From positions 1-13,726 of the forward strand of contig JAEUMU010000073.1 of assembly GCA_016791325.1 (NCBI GenBank): a DNA stretch of 13,726 bases, given 5' to 3'. The position numbers were made by a program, and so were the translations under genes. Origin of the DNA: Hyphomonadaceae bacterium (GTDB lineage Bacteria > Pseudomonadota > Alphaproteobacteria > Caulobacterales > Aquidulcibacteraceae). Shown piece by piece: positions 6,599-13,039 of this stretch. Under the pieces are notes generated by a model that saw only the letters and a program-made list of their open reading frames with translations, had not been told where the DNA came from and ran no database searches. Numbering within the stretch: position 1 is the first letter of the stretch; the number at the start of each line of letters is the position of its first letter.

Positions 6599-6738
6599 AG
6601 GCTCTTGGCTTGCGGCCGGATGCTGGCGCGGTCAAGCCGGGGCGGGAGGCGCGGGCGCCTGAAATTTGGGCGCCTCGTGGGCGAACGCGTGAGAAGCCAT
6701 TTCCCGCTGGCAGAACCGTGAGTTAGCCTCCGAGTCAG
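6599..6738. promoter_or_regulatory. Divergent control region between purD and the ATP-grasp/Anbu operon
   Basis: This 140-base gap must hold promoters for both directions. I see no convincing -10/-35 pair on the plus strand. On the minus strand, TTGACC (6635-6630) is a -35 candidate. The centre holds symmetric elements (see the repeat at 6647-6675) that could be an operator. The ATG at 6739 has no clear ribosome binding site. Confidence 0.4.
6647..6675. repeat. AGGCGC-GG-GCGCCT palindrome plus second GGGCGCCT copy
   Basis: AGGCGC (6647-6652) and GCGCCT (6655-6660) are perfect inverted copies with 2 bases between them. GGGCGCCT occurs at 6653-6660 and again at 6668-6675, 15 bases apart, with an AAATTT-containing spacer. 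Each copy contains the self-complementary GGCGCC. It could be a regulator-binding site in the divergent region, or chance in GC-rich DNA. Confidence 0.4.
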
Positions 6739-8145
6739 ATGTTTGATGAGATGCGGACGCAGGAGGGGGCCGTCCGCGCCCCCTACCAGGCTATCGCCGA
6801 ATGGCTTTCGGCCACGGGCGAGGCCGCGTTGCGCGGGCGCCAGGCGGAGGCCGAAGCGCTGTTCCGGCGCATCGGCATCACCTTCGCCGTCTATGGCGAA
6901 GGCGGCGATCCGGAACGGCTGATCCCGTTTGATCTCATCCCGCGCGTGTTCGGAGCTTCGGAATGGCGCAGGCTTTCACGCGGCGTGCGCCAGCGCGCGC
7001 GGGCGCTGAACGCGTTCCTCTACGACGTCTATCATCGCGGCGAGATTTTGAAGGCCGGCATCGTGCCGGAAGCGCTGGTCTATCAGAACGAGGCGTTTCT
7101 GCCGGCGATGGTGGGCGTCGATCCGCCGGGGCGGGTGTATAGCCACGTCGTCGGGGTCGATATCGTGCGCACGGACTCCACGCACTTCCAGGTGCTGGAG
7201 GACAATTGCCGCACGCCGTCTGGCGTTTCCTACATGCTGGAAAACCGCGAAATCATGATGCGGATGTTTCCGCAGCTATTCGCCACGAACGCGGTGGAAT
7301 CGATCGACGAGTATCCGAGCCAGCTGAAGCGCACATTGCAAGAGGTGGCGCCGCCGGCCTGCAAAGGCGAGCCGAACATCGTGCTGCTGACGCCTGGGCC
7401 GCTCAACAGCGCCTATTACGAACACTCATTCCTTGCCGATCTGATGGGCGTCGAGCTGGTGGAGCCGGGCGATCTGTTTGTGGACGAAGGCAAGGTATGG
7501 ATGCGCACCACGCGCGGGCCGCAGCGCGTTGACGTGATCTACCGGCGCATCGACGACGCTTACATCGACCCGCTGGCGTTTCGAGCCGATAGCCTGCTGG
7601 GCGTCGCGGGCTTGTTCAGCGCCTATCGCGCAGGGACGGTGACGCTGTGCTCTGCGCCCGGCGCCGGCATCGCCGATGATAAAGCCATCTACGTGTTCAC
7701 CCCGGAGATGATCCGCTTCTATCTGGGCGAAGAACCGATCTTGAAGAACGTGCTCACGTGGCGCTGCGCCGATGCGGGCGAGCGCGATCATGTGCTCGCG
7801 AATTTGAAAGACCTAGTGGTCAAGCGCGTGCATGGCTCTGGCGGCTACGGCATGCTGATCGGCCCGCACGCCAGCAAGAAGGAGATCGCCAGCTTCCGGC
7901 AGCAAATTCTGGCGGCGCCGGATGATTTCATCGCCCAGCCCACGCTGGAGCTTTCTTCCGCCCCCACGCTCTGCGCGGACTCGATCGACGCCAGGCACGT
8001 GGATTTCCGTCCATTCTGCCTCGTCGGCCGCGAAATTCGCCTCACGCCCGGCGGGCTGACGCGGGTGGCGATGCGCAAGGGTTCGCTGGTGGTGAACTCC
8101 AGCCAAGGCGGCGGCGTGAAAGACACCTGGGTGCTCTCGGATTGA
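6739..8145 (+). CDS. Circularly permuted ATP-grasp type 2 protein
   Basis: Predicted ATP-dependent amide- or peptide-forming ligase of the circularly permuted ATP-grasp family (DUF404/DUF407 region), 468 residues. It opens with MFDEM, the usual family start. Motifs in order: LEDNCRTPSGVSYMLENR (153-170), VIYRRIDD (267-274), GIADDKAIY (310-318), the nucleotide-binding VVKRVHGSGGYGM (360-372, Lys362 and glycine loop), FIAQPTLELS (397-406), ARHVDFRPF (418-426), and a C-terminal NSSQGGGVKDTWVL (453-466). All family core motifs appear intact, so an active enzyme is likely, but substrates are unknown for this family. It is the first gene of a four-gene operon, and only 4 bases separate it from the alpha-E gene. 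In gene-neighbourhood surveys this family recurs with alpha-E and transglutaminase-like genes, as here. Confidence 0.92.
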   Translation: MFDEMRTQEGAVRAPYQAIAEWLSATGEAALRGRQAEAEALFRRIGITFAVYGEGGDPERLIPFDLIPRVFGASEWRRLSRGVRQRARALNAFLYDVYHRGEILKAGIVPEALVYQNEAFLPAMVGVDPPGRVYSHVVGVDIVRTDSTHFQVLEDNCRTPSGVSYMLENREIMMRMFPQLFATNAVESIDEYPSQLKRTLQEVAPPACKGEPNIVLLTPGPLNSAYYEHSFLADLMGVELVEPGDLFVDEGKVWMRTTRGPQRVDVIYRRIDDAYIDPLAFRADSLLGVAGLFSAYRAGTVTLCSAPGAGIADDKAIYVFTPEMIRFYLGEEPILKNVLTWRCADAGERDHVLANLKDLVVKRVHGSGGYGMLIGPHASKKEIASFRQQILAAPDDFIAQPTLELSSAPTLCADSIDARHVDFRPFCLVGREIRLTPGGLTRVAMRKGSLVVNSSQGGGVKDTWVLSD

Positions 8146-8149
8146 CGCC

Positions 8150-9073
8150 ATGCTGAGCCGCACTGCACAAAACCTGTTCTGGATGGGCCGCTATATCGAG
8201 CGCGCGGAGGCCACCGCGCGGCTGATCGAAATGGGCCGGCGCATGACCATGCTGCCCGGCGCTAATGATGAGTGGCGCTCCGTGGCGCGCGCTTCGGGAT
8301 GCGCCAGCGACCTGGCCGATGACCCCGGCATTGCCGCCCAGGACATCATCTTCCGGCTGCTGCTGGACCCTGAGAACCCATCCTCGATCCGCTGTTGCAT
8401 TTCCCAGGCGCGCGCCAACGCCAAAGCCGTGCGCACGGCGCTGACCAGCGATATGTGGGAATCGCTGAACGATCAGTGGCGCCTGCTTGAAACGCTTGAT
8501 GGCGATGAGGCGCTGGCCGATCTGCCGATCTGGCTGGATTGGGCGAAGCAGCGTGCGGCCGCGTTTCGCGGGGCGGCGGAAACATCTCTGCTTCGCAACG
8601 AAGGCTATGTGTTTTTGCGCCTGGGCGAGTTGATCGAGCGCGTGGAAATGACGCTGCGCCTGCTGGACGTAAAATATTACGTGCTATTGCCGGAAACCGA
8701 TGTTGTGGGCGGGGGGCGCGATTTCCACCAATGGACGGCGGTGCTGCGGGCGACATCGGCAATGCGCGCCTATCACCATGTCTATCGTGGCGATTACACC
8801 CCCTGGGGCATTGCGGAATTCCTGATCCTTTCGCGCATTTTTCCTCGCTCGGCGCATTATTGCTATTTGCAGATCGATCGCCGCCTCGGCGAACTGGCGG
8901 CCATGCACGGCCAACGCTTTCCCTGCCACCGCACCGCCGGCGATATGGTCGCGCGCCTGGCCGACACCGACATTCAGGCCCTGTTTCAATCCGGCCTGCA
9001 CGAGTTTGTAGGGGACGGCATCCGGGTGACGAACCGGCTTTCGACCGAAATATCACGCGCGTATCATTTCTGA
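8150..9073 (+). CDS. Alpha-E domain protein (DUF403)
   Basis: All-helical protein of 307 residues that accompanies circularly permuted ATP-grasp enzymes. Its biochemical role is unknown. Recognition features are the N-terminal NLFWMGRYIERAEATARL (8-25), NPSSIRCCISQARANAKAVR (76-95) with MWESLN just after (102-107), and a mid-protein FLRLGELIERVEMTLRLLD (155-173). The last resembles the N-terminal motif (IER-E plus a leucine-rich follow-on), pointing to an internal duplication. The conserved Arg/Glu residues on these helices may bind a charged ligand, which is an inference. Translation probably couples to the ATP-grasp gene, since the ATG lies 4 bases after its stop with no separate ribosome binding site. 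The transglutaminase gene follows after 5 bases. No signal peptide or membrane helix is seen. Confidence 0.92.
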   Translation: MLSRTAQNLFWMGRYIERAEATARLIEMGRRMTMLPGANDEWRSVARASGCASDLADDPGIAAQDIIFRLLLDPENPSSIRCCISQARANAKAVRTALTSDMWESLNDQWRLLETLDGDEALADLPIWLDWAKQRAAAFRGAAETSLLRNEGYVFLRLGELIERVEMTLRLLDVKYYVLLPETDVVGGGRDFHQWTAVLRATSAMRAYHHVYRGDYTPWGIAEFLILSRIFPRSAHYCYLQIDRRLGELAAMHGQRFPCHRTAGDMVARLADTDIQALFQSGLHEFVGDGIRVTNRLSTEISRAYHF

Positions 9074-9078
9074 GTCCG

Positions 9079-9882
9079 ATGCTTCTCCAAGTCCGCCATG
9101 TCACCCGCTACGATTACGATCCGCCGGCGCATCGTGCGTCTTTGCGGCTGAAGCTCTATCCGCCGCGGTTTGAGGCGCAGGCGCCGGGCGAGTGGCGCGT
9201 CAGCGTGAACGGAGAAGAGATCAGGCCGATGCTCATCAACGCGCTAGGCGAAGGCGAAGCGGTCTGGGCTGGCGATGAAGAGCTGGCGCGCATCGAAATT
9301 GTAGCCGAAGGCGCCGTGCAAACCGACGACGTCGCGGGCGTGGTGCGCGGCCTCGCCGATCAAACCCGCCCGGCGCTGTTTCTGCGCCGCACGCCGCTGA
9401 CAGAGCCCGACGCCGCCATCCACGCGTTAGGGCAAAGCGTGCGCGTCGAACCGGACGCACTGGCGCGGTTGCACCGGCTCAACGCAGCCGTGCGTGATGC
9501 GGTGGATTATGTCGCGGGCGCGACGACGCATGAAACCACCGCCGCCGATGCGCTGAAACTTGGCAAGGGCGTGTGCCAGGATCACGCCCACGTCTTCATT
9601 GCAGCGGCGCGCAGCATTGGCGTGCCGGCGCGCTACGTGACGGGCTATCTCTCGCCGGATTTCGATGGGCTGCACGAAACCCACGCTTGGGCCGAGGCTT
9701 TCGCGCCCGATCTTGGATGGGTGGGGTTCGATCCCTCCAACCGCCAATGCCCGACGGCGGGCTATATCCGCCTCTGCGCCGGCTTTGACGCCGCCGACGC
9801 CGCGCCGGTGCGCGGCGCTGTCGCCGCAGGCGCGGGAGAAGGCTTGACGGTGGCGGTGGAAGTCGCGCAAGCGCAGCAATGA
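9079..9882 (+). CDS. Transglutaminase-like cysteine peptidase
   Basis: Papain-fold transglutaminase-like protein of 267 residues. The N-terminal beta-rich region (1-105, beginning LLQVRHVTRYDYDPP) is the bacterial transglutaminase-like N-domain. The catalytic triad is visible: Cys166 in GKGVCQDHAHVF, His202 in ETHAWAEAF and Asp218 in GWVGFDPSN. Such bacterial proteins are thought to act mostly as peptidases or amidases rather than cross-linkers. In this cassette the protein could cut the amide bond that the ATP-grasp enzyme makes, which is an inference from context. The frame stays open upstream because of GC richness. I chose the ATG at 9079 because it sits 5 bases after the alpha-E stop and gives the family N-terminus. 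There is no signal peptide, so it is probably cytoplasmic. Confidence 0.92.
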   Translation: MLLQVRHVTRYDYDPPAHRASLRLKLYPPRFEAQAPGEWRVSVNGEEIRPMLINALGEGEAVWAGDEELARIEIVAEGAVQTDDVAGVVRGLADQTRPALFLRRTPLTEPDAAIHALGQSVRVEPDALARLHRLNAAVRDAVDYVAGATTHETTAADALKLGKGVCQDHAHVFIAAARSIGVPARYVTGYLSPDFDGLHETHAWAEAFAPDLGWVGFDPSNRQCPTAGYIRLCAGFDAADAAPVRGAVAAGAGEGLTVAVEVAQAQQ

Positions 9883-9895
9883 GGACGTTCCACCG

Positions 9896-10636
9896 ATGAC
9901 CTATTGCTTGGCGCTCAAAGTCCGTGAAGGCGTGGTGCTTCTTTCAGACACACGCACCAATGCGGGGCTCGATGATATTTCGCGCTTCCGCAAAATGTTC
10001 GTGTGGGAGCGCCGGGGCGATCGCGCCATCGTGCTGCTCACTGCGGGCAATCTGGGCGTCACCCAAGGCGTCGTTACGCGGCTGGAGGATGCGATCGACG
10101 CCGCCGCGCGCGATGAAGACGGCGCTGAATCTATCCTCAGCTGCGCAACGATGTACCGCGCCGCCGAATTGGTGGGCGAGGCGATGAACGCGTTGCAAGC
10201 GCGCGATCGCGCGCGCATCGAAGCGCATGGCTCCGCCGCGGACGCCAGCATCATCATGGCTGGCCAGCGCAAAGGCGGCAAAGTGCGCCTCTTCCTGATT
10301 TATTCTGCGGGCAATTTCATCGAGGCCACCGATGACACCCCGTTCCTGCAGATTGGCGAGCACAAATACGGCAAGCCGATTCTTGATCGCGTGATTGCGC
10401 CCGCGACGCCGCTGAAGGACGCGTTGAAAGCGGCGCTGATCTCCATGGACTCCACCATGCGGTCGAATTTGAGCGTGGGCATGCCGCTTGATCTGGCTGT
10501 GCTGAGCACGGATGCGCTGACGGTGCAAAGCCGCCGCCTGGAGGCTGACGATCCCAATTTCCGCGCCATCAGCGACGCCTGGTCGAACGAACTGCGCGAG
10601 GCGTTTCACGCCCTGCCAGACGTGCCTCTGCGCTGA
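9896..10636 (+). CDS. anbu: Anbu proteasome-type peptidase
   Basis: Ntn-hydrolase of the Anbu family, the ancestral bacterial relative of proteasome beta subunits and HslV. The 246 residues are clearly longer than HslV and start MTYCLALKVREGVVLLSDTR. Removal of Met would expose Thr as the N-terminal nucleophile, with Asp at mature position 17 (LLSDTRTNAG) and Lys at 32 (SRFRKMF), the Thr/Asp/Lys set of this fold. LLTAGNLGVTQGV (51-63) is also typical. Known Anbu structures form open-ring or helical assemblies, and proteolytic activity has been hard to show. No hslU, mpa or other unfoldase gene is nearby. It is the last gene of the ATP-grasp/alpha-E/transglutaminase operon, 13 bases after the third gene, with GAGGA about 10 bases ahead of its start. 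Confidence 0.93.
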   Translation: MTYCLALKVREGVVLLSDTRTNAGLDDISRFRKMFVWERRGDRAIVLLTAGNLGVTQGVVTRLEDAIDAAARDEDGAESILSCATMYRAAELVGEAMNALQARDRARIEAHGSAADASIIMAGQRKGGKVRLFLIYSAGNFIEATDDTPFLQIGEHKYGKPILDRVIAPATPLKDALKAALISMDSTMRSNLSVGMPLDLAVLSTDALTVQSRRLEADDPNFRAISDAWSNELREAFHALPDVPLR

Positions 10637-10665
10637 GGGGCGTATCCGGCGGGCGCGGCGCGGCG

Positions 10666-10671
10666 TATAAG
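10666..10671 (+). promoter_or_regulatory. Possible -10 element before the ABM-fold gene
   Basis: TATAAG matches TATAAT in five of six positions and lies 33 bases before the ATG at 10705. No -35 box is seen at normal spacing. The 68-base gap after anbu has no terminator, so read-through from the cassette is equally possible. Confidence 0.25.
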
Positions 10672-10691
10672 GAAGCGGGCTGGGCGACCCC

Positions 10692-10699
10692 AAGGAGGT
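10692..10699 (+). promoter_or_regulatory. Strong ribosome binding site
   Basis: AAGGAGGT, a near-perfect anti-16S match, lies 5 bases before the ATG at 10705. It is the best ribosome binding site in the window and suggests high translation of this small gene, in contrast with the coupled, weakly marked starts of the upstream cassette. Confidence 0.85.
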
Positions 10700-10704
10700 G
10701 TCGC

Positions 10705-11001
10705 ATGTCTGCATTCAACGCCGTACGCCTGCGCGTGAAGCCTGGGCGGGAAGCGGATTTCCTGGAGGCGCACAGGAGGGCTGATAGCAGTTGGCCCGGC
10801 ATGCGCCGCGCCAACATCATCAAGACGGGTGATCGCAGCTATTGCGTGCTGGCCGAATGGGACAGCATGGAGGCGCTCGCCGCCGCGCGGCCAATGATGA
10901 TCGCGACGCTCGATAGCTTCCGCGACACGCTGGAGGATTTGGGCGGCGGCTTGGGCGTGACCGATCCTGTCTCCGGGCCGGTGGTGCTTCAGCTGAAATA
11001 G
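10705..11001 (+). CDS. Small ABM-fold (dimeric alpha/beta barrel) protein
   Basis: 98-residue cytoplasmic protein that looks like the antibiotic biosynthesis monooxygenase/dimeric alpha-beta barrel superfamily. It has a first beta strand NAVRLRVKPGREADFLEAHR (5-24), then a Trp-containing helix region, then YCVLAEWDSMEALAAARPMM (46-65), the usual 'W-s-eal' stretch, and a closing helix DSFRDTLEDLG. Members range from quinol monooxygenases to heme enzymes and non-enzymatic proteins, so no reaction can be given. No metal- or heme-binding motif is evident. It follows anbu by 68 bases on the same strand and ends 7 bases before the stop of the convergent M1 gene. Whether it belongs to the Anbu operon is open. 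Confidence 0.72.
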   Translation: MSAFNAVRLRVKPGREADFLEAHRRADSSWPGMRRANIIKTGDRSYCVLAEWDSMEALAAARPMMIATLDSFRDTLEDLGGGLGVTDPVSGPVVLQLK

Positions 11002-11002
11002 C

Positions 11003-11018
11003 CGCCGCTCACGCGGCG
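11003..11018. terminator. Hairpin shared by two convergent genes
   Basis: CGCCGC (11003-11008), TCAC loop, GCGGCG (11013-11018): a perfect 6-bp GC stem. It starts 1 base after the ABM-gene stop and overlaps the last codons and stop of the M1 gene. There is no T-run on either side, so it is a weak bidirectional terminator at best. Confidence 0.35.
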
Positions 11019-12841
11019 ACGATGCGATCCACCTGCGCTTGCACGATGGGATGATAGAGTGGGCGGGCGCGGGCGTAGATACGTTGCGCCAGGGCGCGTC
11101 CCCACGGCCCCTGATCCCACAGGGCTTGATAGAGCGGGCGCACGAATTTGGCGCGGCCCATGCTGGTGAGAAACCGCTCCGCAGCAGCGGCGGCGGGCTC
11201 ATAGCCATTGCGCAGCGCGAGTTCGAGCCAATCGAATAGCACCTCGGCGTTGCCGGTTTCGTTTAGCGCATAGGCGGCTTGCAGCGCCGCCAGCCGTTCA
11301 GCGCTCAGCGCGCGCGGCATGCTTTCCAAATAACGTTGCTGTTCTTGCGCGCCCCATGTGCGCCAGGGCGCGTTGGCCGCTCCGCCGGCGACAAACGCGG
11401 CCACCGCGGCGTCCACCCGCGCGAACGCTGGCGATTGCGGCTGCTCAGCATTGGCGGGCAGGCCCGGCTCATAAGCCCACTGATCCAGCATCAGGCGGGC
11501 GTCCAAGTCAGAGTCACCGCGCACGATATGGCTGCGGAAATCGGCCAGGAATTGCGCCGTCGTCATCGGGCCAAATGCGTGGCGATCGAAATAGGAGCGC
11601 AAATACCTATCCGTGCGGTCGCGGCCGATGAAGCGCTCAATCGTATGCAGGAACAGCGCGCCCTTGGTGTAGGCCACGCGGCTGGCGGCGCCGTAGAGGC
11701 GCGTGGTGTCGGGCGTGTTCCGGGCGATTTCGCGCTCGAGCTCCGCCCAGGCCAGCGCGCGCGCCATCAGCGCCTGCTCCTCGCCGAACAGGTCTTCGCA
11801 GATGCGGTCGTCAATGTAGGAGGTGAAGCCCTCGTTGAGCCAGCCATCGGCCCACACCGCGTTGGTGACAAGATTGCCGCTCCAGGAATGGGCGAGTTCG
11901 TGGGCGATCACATCCACCAGACTCTTATCCCCGGCGAGCAAAGTGGGCGTTGCAAACGTGACGCGGGGATTCTCCATGCCGCCGAACGGAAACGACGCCG
12001 GCAGCACGAGCACGTCGTAGCGGCCCCAGCGATAAGGGCCGTAGAGCGCCTCCGCCACCTGCATCATGCGCGGCATGTCTTCGAATTCGCGCGCGGCGAT
12101 GTCGGCGACGCCGGGCTCGGCCCAGACGCCGGTGCGGGCGCCGACATCACGATGCGTGAGCTCGCCTATGGCGACGGCGATCAGGTAGGAGGGAATCGGT
12201 TGCGGCATGCGGAAGCGAAAGGCGCGCCCGCCCGCCGCAGCTTCGCCTTCAGGCGTGAGCATCTCCGCGCTCATCACCGCGACGAGATCGGCCGGCGCTA
12301 CGATGCGGGCGTCGTAGGTGATGCGCACGCCCGGGGTGTCTTGCAGCGGAATCCAGCTGCGGTTGAGTATGGATTGGCCTTGGCTGAATAGGAACGGCTT
12401 GGCGCTGGCGGTTTGCGCCGGGGCCAGCCATTGCAGCGCGCCCGCGTTTTCGCCGCTTTCGTAAACGATGCGGATAGTGTGGACGCCTGGCGTGATGGCG
12501 ATGGTGAGCGGGGCGCCTTTGCGCGTGTCGTGCGCGCCTATCGTCCAGCTTGTTTCGCCCAGATTGGTGGTGATGCTTTCAATATCGAGGCGATGGGCGT
12601 CGAGCACGATTTCGCGCGCATGCGGGCGTGCGGCTATTGTAAGCGTCGCGGCGCCGCGCATACGTTGGCGTTGGAAATCGGCGGTGAGATCGAGCGAAAC
12701 GTGGCGCACGCGCGCCTCGTTCGGGCGGGCGTAAGAGTCCGGATCAAGCGGCAGTTCGGCCAGGGGATCGGCGCCGGTGCTGGCGCAGGCGCCGATCGCG
12801 GGGGCCAGCAGCGCGGTGGCGAGGAAAGTGCGGCGCAGCAT
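11009..12841 (-). CDS. M1-family zinc aminopeptidase, lipoprotein
   Basis: Zinc metallo-exopeptidase of 610 residues from the leukotriene-A4-hydrolase/cold-active aminopeptidase branch of M1, removing N-terminal residues from peptides. The N-terminus LRRTFLATALLAPAIGAC combines a twin-arginine-like RRTFL with a lipobox (IGA-Cys19), so the mature protein is probably lipid-anchored outside the cytoplasm. The M1 N-domain includes FSQGQSILNRSWIPLQDTPG (152-171), a hallmark of this branch. The active site is complete: GGMEN (287-291), HELAH (314-318) with the third zinc ligand Glu337 (NEGFTSY), and the transition-state Tyr391 in RVAYTKGALF. A C-terminal helical domain resembling that of LTA4 hydrolase runs from about 470. 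It is convergent with the ABM gene and divergent from the methyltransferase gene. Confidence 0.95.
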   Translation of the reverse strand: MLRRTFLATALLAPAIGACASTGADPLAELPLDPDSYARPNEARVRHVSLDLTADFQRQRMRGAATLTIAARPHAREIVLDAHRLDIESITTNLGETSWTIGAHDTRKGAPLTIAITPGVHTIRIVYESGENAGALQWLAPAQTASAKPFLFSQGQSILNRSWIPLQDTPGVRITYDARIVAPADLVAVMSAEMLTPEGEAAAGGRAFRFRMPQPIPSYLIAVAIGELTHRDVGARTGVWAEPGVADIAAREFEDMPRMMQVAEALYGPYRWGRYDVLVLPASFPFGGMENPRVTFATPTLLAGDKSLVDVIAHELAHSWSGNLVTNAVWADGWLNEGFTSYIDDRICEDLFGEEQALMARALAWAELEREIARNTPDTTRLYGAASRVAYTKGALFLHTIERFIGRDRTDRYLRSYFDRHAFGPMTTAQFLADFRSHIVRGDSDLDARLMLDQWAYEPGLPANAEQPQSPAFARVDAAVAAFVAGGAANAPWRTWGAQEQQRYLESMPRALSAERLAALQAAYALNETGNAEVLFDWLELALRNGYEPAAAAAERFLTSMGRAKFVRPLYQALWDQGPWGRALAQRIYARARPLYHPIVQAQVDRIVAA

Positions 12842-13039
12842 GCAGTTCGCTTTCTAGTGATGTTTTGGGGCGCTTAGATGCGCGCCCGCGCGCGGGCAAG
12901 CGATGCTTTGTCGCGCGGCTACTTGATTTTCGCTACAAGGGCGCCCGCGGTCACAGACGAGCGCGCGGCGCATGCGCGAAGATGAAGATATAGTCTCGTG
13001 CGCGCGGGTCTGGCCGCCGAGCGTGAAAGGATACACATC
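12842..13039. promoter_or_regulatory. Divergent control region between the M1 and methyltransferase genes
   Basis: This 198-base gap lies between two divergent starts. It holds a perfect 14-base palindrome GCCCGCGCGCGGGC (12884-12897), CTTG...CAAG inverted ends around a TTTTCGCTA core (12922-12939), and a plus-strand TATAGT (12989-12994) that could be a -10 box for the methyltransferase, giving a leader of about 40 bases. No matching -35 is seen. A minus-strand TTGCCC-16-CTAAGC overlapping the palindrome is a weak promoter candidate for the M1 gene. No gene is seen. Confidence 0.35.

Noticed and set aside
6613..6635. purD promoter built on TTGACC (6635-6630)
   Set aside because: The -35 looks good, but no acceptable -10 follows at 16-18 bases and the transcript would be nearly leaderless, so I mention it only as a possibility.
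5588..6721. Long plus-strand open frame (377 codons) opposite purD
   Set aside because: Antisense shadow: purD on the minus strand has all its signature motifs over this stretch, while the shadow has low-complexity composition.
8539..9078. Upstream extension of the transglutaminase-like gene
   Set aside because: The frame is open only because stops are rare in GC-rich DNA. It overlaps the alpha-E gene and the added residues are Arg/Pro-rich with no domain, while the ATG at 9079 gives the family N-terminus.
9896..10636. Reading the proteasome-type gene as hslV
   Set aside because: It is much longer than HslV, has no hslU beside it, and its start and cassette neighbours fit Anbu.
11279..12391. 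Long plus-strand open frame (370 codons) opposite the M1 gene
   Set aside because: It is rich in Arg, His and Ala with no recognisable motif, as expected for the antisense of a GC-rich gene. The minus strand carries complete M1 motifs over the same stretch.
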